Positions 1 through 5,865 of a stretch of DNA of 8,744 nt are shown here, piece after piece (position 1 is the stretch's first letter; the number at the start of each line of letters is the position of its first letter). The notes beneath the pieces are model-generated. The model saw only the letters and a list, made by a program, of their open reading frames with translations. It searched no databases and was not told the origin of the DNA. A program made the position numbers and the translations under genes. Source of the DNA: a bacterium Ga0077546 (GTDB taxonomy: Bacteria; Cyanobacteriota; Vampirovibrionia; Obscuribacterales; Obscuribacteraceae); NCBI GenBank assembly GCA_001464165.1, contig LNEX01000408.1, forward strand, positions 1 to 8,744. The letters run 5' to 3'.

Positions 1-47
1 AGCGGGGCTTGGCGGTGGGCTGCAAGCAGTACAATGCCTGCATACCA

Positions 48-98
48 GGGGGTAGGTTTGCGCAACAGGCTCGCTGAACCGCCCCCATACCATTTTTT
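48..98 (+). terminator. possible intrinsic terminator of a gene left of the window
   Basis: GGGGG (48-52) can pair with CCCCC (82-86), GGTT (55-58) with AACC (77-80), and GCG (60-62) with CGC (72-74), giving a long interrupted stem. Six nucleotides after the stem a T6 run begins (93-98). This is the shape of an imperfect rho-independent terminator reading rightward, which would serve a plus-strand gene ending before the window. The loop is long and the T-run is displaced, so it may be another kind of hairpin. Confidence 0.35.
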
Positions 99-107
99 GA
101 AAATTTA

Positions 108-122
108 TAGTAGACTGGTCTA
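108..122. repeat. 15-bp dyad repeat, copy 1 (TAGTAGACTGGTCTA)
   Basis: This 15-mer is identical to 6939-6953. Its core is a perfect inverted repeat, TAGAC-TG-GTCTA; in this copy the arms extend to TAGTAGAC/GTCTAATA with one mismatch. It lies between the hairpin/T-run at 48-98 and the minus-strand terminators of the permease operon. The core resembles operators of TetR-family repressors, many of which have TAGAC/GTCTA half-sites, but the apparent position between converging transcripts does not suit a promoter operator. The repeat is seen directly; its function is unknown. Confidence 0.6.
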
Positions 123-136
123 ATACTAAAAGGCAA

Positions 137-156
137 GAAAAAAGGCTAAGGAGCCT
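137..156 (-). terminator. intrinsic terminator (distal) of the permease operon
   Basis: Read on the minus strand, AGGCT (156-152), a CCTT loop and AGCCT (147-143) form a 5-bp perfect stem that runs straight into a T-tract (143-138). It lies about 40 bp past the permease stop codon and in its direction. It is the second of two tandem terminators. Confidence 0.7.
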
Positions 157-171
157 CATTATGTTGTTTGA

Positions 172-193
172 AAAAGCCCCGCTTTATTAAGCG
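172..193 (-). terminator. intrinsic terminator (proximal) of the permease operon
   Basis: On the minus strand CGCTT (193-189), an AATA loop and AAGCG (184-180) form a perfect 5-bp stem, followed by GGGC and then five Ts (176-172). It begins 4 bp after the permease stop codon. The GGGC spacer before the T-run makes it weaker than the hairpin at 137-156, which may explain the tandem arrangement. Confidence 0.5.
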
Positions 194-197
194 AAAG

Positions 198-1751
198 CTA
201 GTTAGACTGATTCAGGCGACTATTTTTGAATCCATAAGCCAGGTATATCAGAAGCCCGACAAATAAGACTGCACCATAGAGCATCCAGACTGCTGCCCCA
301 AGGCTTAACATCATAACGATGCTGATAAGCGCTCCAAGTGCGGGAACATATGGCATAAGTGGACAGCGGAAGGTGCGTGCCGCATCAGGTGCGATATATC
401 GCAGCACAATGACACCGACGCAGACGGCCACAAAGGCCGCCATAACGCCAATGTTCACAAGTCCTGCAAGGCTGCGGATGGGGAAAAGTCCGGAGGCCAA
501 GGCGCTGAACATCCCTACTACTGTAATCGCCACGTAAGGCGTATGGTGCTTATGACTGACTGCGCCCATTTTCGGAGGCAGAAGTTTATCACGACTCATA
601 CTCATGATGATGCGCGATTGTGCGTAAAGCATCACATTCAGTGTGCTTTCAACAGAGAGTAATACTCCCAGAGAGAACACACTCACCAGCCAACCGTAAC
701 CAATTTTGCGCAAGACAAAGGCGAGTGGAGCGTCGGCGGAAAGTTCTAGATAAGGCACTGCAGCAACCATGGTCAGTCCGACCAAAATGTAGAGCACAGT
801 GCAAATAGCCAGGCTGTAGATAATCGCACGCGGCATTGATTTCTCTGGCTGTCGGCATTCGTCGCCCATGGTAGTTATCGAGTCAAAGCCGATGTAGGCA
901 AAGAATATTGTACCGGCTCCAGAAATTATGCCAAGGGGACCAAATGGCATGAGTGGTTCAAGATTGACGGAGTCAAAAGAAACTGCCGTCAATATTATGA
1001 ACGTTATTACCAACGCTGTTTCAATGACACTTAGAAAGGTTGTGAATCTGACGCTTTCCTTCACGCCATGGTAGAGGTGCAAACTAATTAGAGCTATCGC
1101 CGCCACAGCCACCAGGTTTATTGACGAGACCAGAGGAAGAGCCAGGGCTAATTTAAAGGCTCCAAAGGCAACTAGTGGAACCCAGAGGAAACGCAATAAG
1201 CCACCGGAGGCACCACGCAACCAACGCCATATAAGTCCGGCACAAAGTGACCCGGCACCAATCATGATGGCAACACCGACATTGTGGGGCGGTGCTTGGC
1301 TGAGCCAGGCTGGTAAGACAATACCAACAGGTTTGAGAAGCTCTTCCAGATAGTCAGATAGAGCTACTGCTACTGCACTTGAACCCACTGCGTAGGCCAC
1401 TAGTACACTCCACCCCATGAGAAAGGCAATTACTTCGCCCAGGGTGTGATAGGCGTATTCGTAAACTGAGCCAGCCGAGGGCAACATTCCGGCAAGTTCT
1501 GCATAGGCAAGCGCCACGCAAGCGCAAGCAAGACCAGACAGTGAGAAACTAAGCCAGATGCCCGGACCGGCGTGGGCAGAAGCAACTGTACCGACTAGAA
1601 CAAAGATTCCGGCGCCAATAATGGCTGCGATACCATTCATAGTTAGATCAAAGGTACCAAGCACTCGCTTAAGTGGGGGGCCTTCATGAACAACAATGGC
1701 AGAGCCCACGGTCTTGCGCCGAAAAGCGGCCGCAAACTTAGGAAATTTCAT
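198..1751 (-). CDS. APC-superfamily amino acid permease (cationic amino acid transporter type)
   Basis: This is an integral inner-membrane secondary transporter that imports amino acids. It has 517 residues with some 12-14 hydrophobic helices, within the usual size range. Family landmarks are IIGAGIF at 44-50 in the broken first helix that binds substrate, AELAGMLPSAGSVYEY at 84-99, and FFAYIGFDSITTMGDE at 283-298 followed by CRQPEKSMPRAI, the helix-6 signature of the APC family. The order and wording of these motifs match the CAT branch (bacterial YfnA/YhdG-like); the exact substrate cannot be read. The ATG at 1751 is chosen because the conserved core begins near residue 30; no clear Shine-Dalgarno is visible and a dyad covers the leader. 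It lies 45 bp after the preceding gene and is followed by two terminators, so it is probably the last gene of a three-gene operon. Confidence 0.93.
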   Translation of the reverse strand: MKFPKFAAAFRRKTVGSAIVVHEGPPLKRVLGTFDLTMNGIAAIIGAGIFVLVGTVASAHAGPGIWLSFSLSGLACACVALAYAELAGMLPSAGSVYEYAYHTLGEVIAFLMGWSVLVAYAVGSSAVAVALSDYLEELLKPVGIVLPAWLSQAPPHNVGVAIMIGAGSLCAGLIWRWLRGASGGLLRFLWVPLVAFGAFKLALALPLVSSINLVAVAAIALISLHLYHGVKESVRFTTFLSVIETALVITFIILTAVSFDSVNLEPLMPFGPLGIISGAGTIFFAYIGFDSITTMGDECRQPEKSMPRAIIYSLAICTVLYILVGLTMVAAVPYLELSADAPLAFVLRKIGYGWLVSVFSLGVLLSVESTLNVMLYAQSRIIMSMSRDKLLPPKMGAVSHKHHTPYVAITVVGMFSALASGLFPIRSLAGLVNIGVMAAFVAVCVGVIVLRYIAPDAARTFRCPLMPYVPALGALISIVMMLSLGAAVWMLYGAVLFVGLLIYLAYGFKNSRLNQSN

Positions 1752-1755
1752 ACAT

Positions 1756-1770
1756 TCTAATTGAATTAGA
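1756..1770. promoter_or_regulatory. perfect dyad in the permease leader
   Basis: TCTAATT-G-AATTAGA is a perfect inverted repeat with 7-bp arms and a single central base. It starts four bases upstream of the permease ATG on the minus strand, occupying the place where a Shine-Dalgarno would be. It could be an operator for a transcription factor acting on an internal promoter, or a translation-control element. With a one-base loop it is better suited to protein binding as DNA than to an RNA hairpin. Confidence 0.4.
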
Positions 1771-1796
1771 GAATTATTGAACGACAGTGTTGAAGA

Positions 1797-2114
1797 CTAA
1801 TGCAATTGAGACGAGCTTGCTCGCTGCTCTAAATAGTTTTCGTGCAGGGCGAGCAGAGAAATTATTGTCGGCATCACTTGCTCAGGGCAATGGCTGGCAT
1901 CACCATTCAGGCGTGGAACTACTCCCTGATATTTGACTATTAGATTTGGAGTTTCTCCTTTATCTAATGAAGCACTGAGCGGGCGATCATATATGTGGAG
2001 GAAAGCTCTGTTGCCCCGTTGTTTGAAATAAAATGGCTCATTTGTCTCAACGATGAAACCTTCAGCTTGACAGGGGAATTCCCCTGCAATTGGGTCTGTA
2101 AAAGTCAAATTCAT
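1797..2114 (-). CDS. unknown 105-aa protein, second gene of the permease operon
   Basis: I do not recognise this gene. It encodes a 105-residue soluble protein with no signal peptide or membrane helix. Visible features are a segment FYFKQRGNRAFLHIYD (28-43), which looks like alternating beta strands, two cysteines (15 and 76), and a C-terminal helix (about 80-98). The FYFKQRGN segment is loosely reminiscent of small bacterial proteins of unknown function carrying a PFYFRARG-like motif. The ATG at 2114 is preferred over upstream in-frame starts near 2300, because the longer version would overlap the 2138-2401 gene extensively and its added residues are Arg/Ser-rich and look non-coding. It begins 23 bp after that gene's stop, on the same strand, consistent with co-transcription and coupling. 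The ribosome site is weak (AGCTAAAG). Confidence 0.68.
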   Translation of the reverse strand: MNLTFTDPIAGEFPCQAEGFIVETNEPFYFKQRGNRAFLHIYDRPLSASLDKGETPNLIVKYQGVVPRLNGDASHCPEQVMPTIISLLALHENYLEQRASSSQLH

Positions 2115-2137
2115 TGCTTTAGCTTTTGAAAGATACG

Positions 2138-2401
2138 TTAGTAATGGTCTTCGACCTGTGGAAAGTCGACTTGGAGTAGCTCTGTGCCAGCTTTGTCGGC
2201 TGATTTCATGTCGCTGAAGACACCTTGAAAGAGGGCTATCTCTCCGCTTGAGTCTTCTACTGCTGCTTGAAGAGTCAATGCCCGTACAACTAAACTCCAA
2301 CCAGTTTTGTAGAACAAATAATATTTGTATTGGGGTTCGGGTGCGTTGCTGTTGCCGTTGCAGATAGAGTCTTCATCGATTGACAGTTGCTTCTGTTGCA
2401 T
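2138..2401 (-). CDS. unknown 87-aa protein, first gene of the permease operon
   Basis: I do not recognise this gene. It encodes 87 acidic residues with no membrane helix. After a polar N-terminus (1-23) comes a compact region, YKYYLFYKTGWSLVVRAL (26-43), then a QAAVEDSSGE turn and FQGVFSDMKSADKAGTEL, suggesting a small alpha/beta domain. The ATG at 2401 is supported by AGGA (2413-2410 on the minus strand) at 8-nt spacing. It heads a minus-strand run with the 105-aa gene (23-bp gap) and the permease (45-bp gap). Its position suggests a cytosolic accessory or regulatory role linked to the transporter, but that is inference from context only. Confidence 0.72.
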   Translation of the reverse strand: MQQKQLSIDEDSICNGNSNAPEPQYKYYLFYKTGWSLVVRALTLQAAVEDSSGEIALFQGVFSDMKSADKAGTELLQVDFPQVEDHY

Positions 2402-2869
2402 CGTTTTTGTCCTGATAAATATCTGAAACTGAATTATTGATTGCTAGAACGAGCTTCATGTAGGCAAAACGTCGAAGTCTCACCTCCAAGTCGCTAGATT
2501 TGATTGGAATGTAATTGATTCAGGGAAATGAGTTACCTATGGCCGCATCATTTCGCAGTCAAGTAAGCCTTCATTAGCGCGTGCTCGGTTGAGTGAGCGA
2601 TAGTGATGTTGTTTTCTTTAGTTTGATTTAGAACCTCTTGTGAATAAATTTGTGTGTGTTTATAGATGTAAATACTTTGTGAGGCATGCACATTGCATAC
2701 GGTGTCTTGATAGGTTTTAGTCTGTCGATAAGCGCAAAGTAAAGGTGCGTTAAGCTTTAAGAAAGTCTGTGCGCTGGCTAGCTATAGTTCGCGCTGCTAT
2801 CAATTCGTAGTTTCACAAGTAATTTCTAACTTTGCAGCAGTAAGTAAAGGCAACAATATTTCCTCTCGA
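2402..2869. other. intergenic region without a recognisable gene
   Basis: This 468-bp stretch separates the 5' end of the permease operon from the 3' end of the minus-strand methyltransferase. It must hold the operon promoter (reading leftward) and the methyltransferase's transcript end. I see no open frame with coding character, no convincing sigma-70 promoter, and no strong terminator; the best dyad is a weak TTAA-GCT-TTAA near 2751-2761. It is A/T-rich with several T-runs. A small RNA cannot be excluded, but nothing supports one. Confidence 0.5.
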
Positions 2870-3733
2870 TTAAGCCGCCTTAGTAGAAGCAGATTTTGTC
2901 GCAAACAGCAGCACACCCTGCTTGATTCGCTCTGTGCGCTCTTTCACTATTGCGATTTGTGTCAGTACTGCGCCACTTTCAATGTCTGCTTTTAATTTAC
3001 ACAGTTGCTTCTGGAAGAGTTCTGGGGTCTTCTCGCAGAGGGCAAAAAGCGAGTCGCCACTGCGCCAGTCTTCTTGTAGTGGTCCTTGCGGATCGAGGTT
3101 GGCTGCCCTCCAGTAGGTGGTCTCCAGCGGCACGATGCATACAGTTGAAGCCGTGGTTTGCAGCAATTCCAACATGGTTTCTTGCTGCAAGAAGCGTGAA
3201 GCGAGCTTTTCGGCCGCCTCGGCGAAGTATTTGTAGTACCATATGCAGCCCGCCTCAGGAGACATCTGCTCTCTTGTGCAGGTGACGATGATTAGGTGTC
3301 CGCCCGGTTTTAGAACCTCAGCTGCTCCCTGCAGAACAGCCTGAGTAGCTTTCTCTAGCTCGTCTTCGCTTTTGTGTGGCAAATGGTGCAAGACAAAGCT
3401 GAACAAAATGACATCAAAGCTTTGGGCCGCAAATGGCAGGCGGCGAATGTCGGCGCAAACTAGATCTACAGCACTGCCAAGCTTCTCTCTGGTCTTCTTT
3501 AGTCCAGTTCGTGAGGCATCGAGACCGGTAAGCAAATCAAAACCGGCTAGCTTGAGAGCATGCAGGTGTATACCAGTGCCACAGCCAGCATCAAGAATGT
3601 GTGGCTGCTGGGTGCTATCGGGGAACTGTGCGCGTAAGAAGCGAATGATTTGTTCTCCGCCAAGAGCTAAGCGCGTTTTGTCATAGTTACTGTGGGTCTT
3701 TTCGTATTCTTCGTAGCTGCTACCTATGTTCAT
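2870..3733 (-). CDS. class I SAM-dependent methyltransferase
   Basis: A cytosolic enzyme of 287 residues that transfers a methyl group from S-adenosylmethionine to an unidentified acceptor. The Rossmann-fold motifs are textbook: motif I ILDAGCGTGIH at 46-56 (SAM-binding loop), acidic residue D72 in TGLDAS (ribose hydroxyls), CADIRRLPF at 93-101 (adenine contact at D95), motif IV SFDVILFSFVLHHL at 105-118, and LKPGGHLIIV at 141-150. This is the Methyltransf_11/25 pattern of UbiE-like enzymes. The C-terminal 130 residues hold a helical cap that would define the substrate and are not recognised. The ATG at 3733 is chosen over a TTG at 3781; it leaves a normal N-terminus and a weak GAGA ribosome site. 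It is divergent from the second methyltransferase at 4097, and the two proteins share little beyond the fold. Confidence 0.92.
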   Translation of the reverse strand: MNIGSSYEEYEKTHSNYDKTRLALGGEQIIRFLRAQFPDSTQQPHILDAGCGTGIHLHALKLAGFDLLTGLDASRTGLKKTREKLGSAVDLVCADIRRLPFAAQSFDVILFSFVLHHLPHKSEDELEKATQAVLQGAAEVLKPGGHLIIVTCTREQMSPEAGCIWYYKYFAEAAEKLASRFLQQETMLELLQTTASTVCIVPLETTYWRAANLDPQGPLQEDWRSGDSLFALCEKTPELFQKQLCKLKADIESGAVLTQIAIVKERTERIKQGVLLFATKSASTKAA

Positions 3734-3782
3734 GGGTTTTCTCTGTTTGACTATTGTTTTGGCGAGAAAAGACAATCGCAAC

Positions 3783-3808
3783 TTTTTCGCTCCAGCAAGC
3801 GAGAAAAA
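3783..3808. promoter_or_regulatory. hairpin in the 5' region of the minus-strand methyltransferase
   Basis: TCGCT (3787-3791) and AGCGA (3798-3802) pair around a 6-nt loop. The stem continues with T-runs opposite an A-run after one bulged G (3803). It lies about 50 bp upstream of the methyltransferase ATG at 3733. It could be a leader hairpin or a factor-binding site. Without a T-run immediately downstream on the minus strand it does not read as a terminator there. Confidence 0.3.
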
Positions 3809-3987
3809 TTGCGCGTGTCTTATTTGGAGTTGATTTGAGGGCGATTTTTATTTTTTTTGTGCGAGTAAAGCTAGAGGATACACGCGTAGTATCATCGACC
3901 CCTTCTGCATGGTTCAAGCGTGCGCAGCTGAGGAGTGATTAATCCTTTCCCTGATTGGCTATAACCAGTTGTGATTGTGCTCATTTT

Positions 3988-4017
3988 GTGGCAAGCACCA
4001 TGTGCCACCTAGCGCTA
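3988..4017. promoter_or_regulatory. cluster of dyads between the divergent methyltransferase genes
   Basis: Three inverted repeats lie within 30 bp: GTGGCA (3988-3993) with TGCCAC (4003-4008), a nested GCAC-CAT-GTGC (3995-4005), and the 8-bp palindrome TAGCGCTA (4010-4017). The spacer 3734-4096 is 363 bp with no gene of its own, so it must hold both promoters, and this cluster is the most structured part of it. A shared operator controlling both genes is plausible; there is no direct evidence for a regulator. Confidence 0.4.
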
Positions 4018-4046
4018 CCCAGAACAGTCGTCATTTTAGTATTTGT

Positions 4047-4070
4047 TTGTCACACGGTTTTATTTAATAT
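4047..4070 (+). promoter_or_regulatory. TTGTCACA promoter-like motif of the plus-strand methyltransferase
   Basis: TTGTCACA (4047-4054) is followed by TAATAT (4065-4070), with 12 nt between TTGTCA and TAATAT; the ATG is at 4097. The same octamer, gene-facing and with a TA-hexamer at the same spacing, occurs upstream of the genes starting at 7660 and 8289. Twelve nt is too short for standard sigma-70 spacing. An alternative -10, TATGAG (4068-4073), lies at 15 nt. It may be a promoter with an activator site or the target of an unusual sigma factor. Confidence 0.4.
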
Positions 4071-4096
4071 GAGATTACAAATGTGGAGAAATAGTA

Positions 4097-5026
4097 ATGT
4101 ATGCTCAAAACTCTGACCTGAGTTCACATGGCGAGATTGGCTTAGTAAACAGTGCCGATAGACTAGAATGCTTTAGACCGCATGATGAGTGCGATGTGAC
4201 TTGTGTTCCTGTAATTGAAATTGATACTACTAAATTCCTGCTAGAGCAATATCCGCTTGTGAGACCGGCTGATTCTGAAATCAAGCAAATGATTACTCAG
4301 TACTATGATATTGCTTGTGAAAAGAACGATGATCTATCTCACGAGAGTCAGGAGATTACTCGTTACGCTGCTACTCTTGATGAGTTTGCCGCTCAATTAG
4401 TATCGTCGTGTGTTGGTGTTAAGCCCCTTAATATCTTGTCAATTGGGGTAGGCCGAGCGAGACGAGAAGAGTTGATTGTGCGAAATTTCCGCAGTGGTAT
4501 TAGTTCGTTCATTGTCAATGACGCTTCAAAAAATATGTGTGTAAGGGCTGGTGAGGTCGGTTTTGACTATCTTTACGGATTTTGGCAAGACTTTGTGATT
4601 AGAGATCAGCTCGTTGCTCTAGATCTTATTTTGGCTCTTGATTGCTCTGAGCATTTGACCAGTATGGAAGAAGCTCACCGGTTTATGCGCAATGCTTCAG
4701 CCGCTCTTGGGAAAGACGGCTTTATGCTTATCGATTTTCATAATCTAGAAGACGAAACGGGTTGGGGAAAGTACTTAAAGCATTCGTTTTCTAGTGAGTC
4801 TCTAGCAGAGAAAGGTTATGAGTTGGGAGAGTGCTTTTTTAAACGATCTGATATATCTGAGATCTGCTATTCAAGGCATTTTACCTGTGAACAGATTATC
4901 GAACTGATAAAATTGAACGGTCTTGATTTAGTCGCTATTGAATATCTGGCTAAGTCGACTGGCGAGATCATTGAGAATTTGGATCCTCGCGCTGGAAGCT
5001 TTATTCTTCTTTTGCGTAAACTTTAA
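4097..5026 (+). CDS. divergent class I SAM-dependent methyltransferase
   Basis: A 309-residue cytosolic protein with a methyltransferase core at about 110-285. Motif I is NILSIGVGRARR (112-123), where the family's second and third glycines are spaced as G-x-G-x-R. The acidic residue is D142 in FIVNDAS, LDLILALDCSEHL (175-187) is the motif IV region, and LGKDGFMLIDFHN (204-216) the following strand. RHFTCEQIIELIKLNG (260-275) resembles the usual final helix before the last strands. The first 105 residues are an unrecognised N-terminal extension that probably shapes the acceptor pocket. The ATG at 4097 has GGAG (4085-4088) at 8-nt spacing. Third positions look more A/T-rich than in the neighbouring permease and minus-strand methyltransferase, which hints at a different history. 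The substrate is unknown, and loss of catalysis is possible given the altered glycine loop. Confidence 0.85.
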   Translation: MYAQNSDLSSHGEIGLVNSADRLECFRPHDECDVTCVPVIEIDTTKFLLEQYPLVRPADSEIKQMITQYYDIACEKNDDLSHESQEITRYAATLDEFAAQLVSSCVGVKPLNILSIGVGRARREELIVRNFRSGISSFIVNDASKNMCVRAGEVGFDYLYGFWQDFVIRDQLVALDLILALDCSEHLTSMEEAHRFMRNASAALGKDGFMLIDFHNLEDETGWGKYLKHSFSSESLAEKGYELGECFFKRSDISEICYSRHFTCEQIIELIKLNGLDLVAIEYLAKSTGEIIENLDPRAGSFILLLRKL

Positions 5027-5418
5027 TATCGCTTGATTTTTTGTTCGTTTTTACTAAGTAGACTCTTAATCTAGGTGCTAGGTCTGAAAACATCATTTAA
5101 CGCTCTAGCGCGGGTTAGCGTAGCTTGAAAGAATTGAGTGCTCGTTTTTTAAGCTCTGAGCTTTGCAGTTTGAATTGATCTAGTTGTTGGTTGTTGCTTT
5201 CTCTTGCGAGTTAGCAAGCCATTTTCGCTGGCGACACTTTCATTGCATAGTGAATGACTAAATTGCTAGGGATTAGTTATCTTAATCCATTATTTCAATT
5301 AGGAACATAACCTCGAAAGTCTAGAAGACAACTCCATTTACTTGCTAAGGTCAATTTTCCAGCGTATCTCAATACGCTCGGATGCAATTGCATACCTACC
5401 TCAATACCATTTCTAAAA
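5027..5418. other. 392-bp intergenic region with small hairpins
   Basis: There is no coding frame of substance here. Visible structures are ACGCT...AGCGT around 5099-5122, CTTGC-GAGTTA-GCAAG (5203-5218), and GGATTA (5270-5275) with TAATCC (5283-5288). The dyads at 5361-5393 are listed separately. None has a T-run directly after it, so a terminator for the methyltransferase is not evident; T-rich stretches follow its stop at 5039-5052 without a clear stem. The density of short hairpins would be compatible with a structured leader of the downstream gene or a small RNA, but covariation cannot be judged from one sequence. Confidence 0.4.
5361..5393 (+). promoter_or_regulatory. two adjacent perfect dyads upstream of the 148-aa gene
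   Basis: AGCGTA (5361-5366) pairs with TACGCT (5373-5378) around a TCTCAA loop, and three bases later comes the perfect 12-bp palindrome ATGCAATTGCAT (5382-5393). Only 25 bp separate the palindrome from the ATG at 5419, and no Shine-Dalgarno lies in that gap. The arrangement would suit an operator overlapping a promoter, or a leader hairpin plus operator, controlling the 5419-5963 pair. Confidence 0.42.
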
Positions 5419-5865
5419 ATGCATGATCTCGAAATTCAACGCTGGTGTCAGGAACGAATTCGTCTTGTAGCAGGCCTTTTGACTGCCCTTGAGTTGAAAG
5501 AATCGCAAATCCCTGCAAGCGCAGAGAATACAGAAAGGCACTTTCTCTGTTCTGCTTTAGTCAAAAAACGCGCGATTACGTATATAGAGCAATTGCAGCG
5601 TGAGCCAGTACAGATGTACTCGGCGTATCCCCATGAGGTTATGCAGCTGCAGCCCGGTGGTCTTTTGGTTCCTTCCCCTGAGGGCTATAGCTCCTTACCG
5701 TGGAGGTCGGAAGAATTACCTACGACTCTTCATCTTTTAGCGATGCAGGCTGAAGCAATTACTAATATCTGCAACGCACAAAATACCTTTGCCCATTCAA
5801 GTTGGATGCTTGACCAAATTCAATCTCAGTTGAATAAGTTAATTGATGGAGAAGCTTCACCATGA
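5419..5865 (+). CDS. unknown 148-aa helical protein, coupled to a membrane microprotein
   Basis: I do not recognise this gene. It encodes 148 residues with no signal peptide or membrane segment. The N-terminal 62 residues and the C-terminal part (about 100-143) look helical with heptad-like leucine spacing. The middle (64-98) is Pro/Gly/Ser-rich (PHEVMQLQPGGLLVPSPEGY), likely a linker or small beta element. It holds three cysteines (10, 44, 118) with no metal motif. The ATG at 5419 is the only start in a long stretch, but it lacks a Shine-Dalgarno (the leader reads TTTCTAAAA), so translation may be leaderless or regulated. Its last codons overlap the next gene as ATGA (5862-5865), which indicates translational coupling. 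Context suggests it acts with the 33-aa membrane peptide; its function is otherwise unknown. Confidence 0.75.
   Translation: MHDLEIQRWCQERIRLVAGLLTALELKESQIPASAENTERHFLCSALVKKRAITYIEQLQREPVQMYSAYPHEVMQLQPGGLLVPSPEGYSSLPWRSEELPTTLHLLAMQAEAITNICNAQNTFAHSSWMLDQIQSQLNKLIDGEASP

Noticed and set aside
1..123. An open frame at the left edge on the plus strand ending in TAA at 121-123, and a short minus-strand frame starting with ATG at 93 and running off the edge.
   Set aside because: Neither has a recognisable motif and both are about 30-40 codons. The plus frame runs through the hairpin/T-run at 48-98, and the minus frame has no ribosome site. Composition alone cannot decide, so no gene is called.
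201..215. Possible third copy of the 15-bp dyad (GTTAGACTGATTCAG).
   Set aside because: It shares only TTAGACTG, lacks the GTCTA arm, and lies inside the permease's last codons.
2115..2300. N-terminal extension of the 105-aa gene up to an in-frame start at 2300.
   Set aside because: It would overlap the 87-aa gene for about 160 bp, and its residues (Ser/Arg-rich runs) look like an out-of-frame reading of that gene.
2922..3686. Several open frames antisense to, or out of frame with, the minus-strand methyltransferase.
   Set aside because: They fully overlap a gene with clear motifs, and their translations are Arg/Ser/Cys-rich with no domain character.
3734..3781. TTG start at 3781 for the minus-strand methyltransferase.
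   Set aside because: The 16 extra residues are basic and unlike the family N-terminus, and an ATG with a normal leader exists at 3733.
3754..3942. Plus-strand 62-codon frame overlapping the 5' end of the minus-strand methyltransferase region.
   Set aside because: No ribosome site or motif, and it covers the promoter region of the divergent pair; probably chance.
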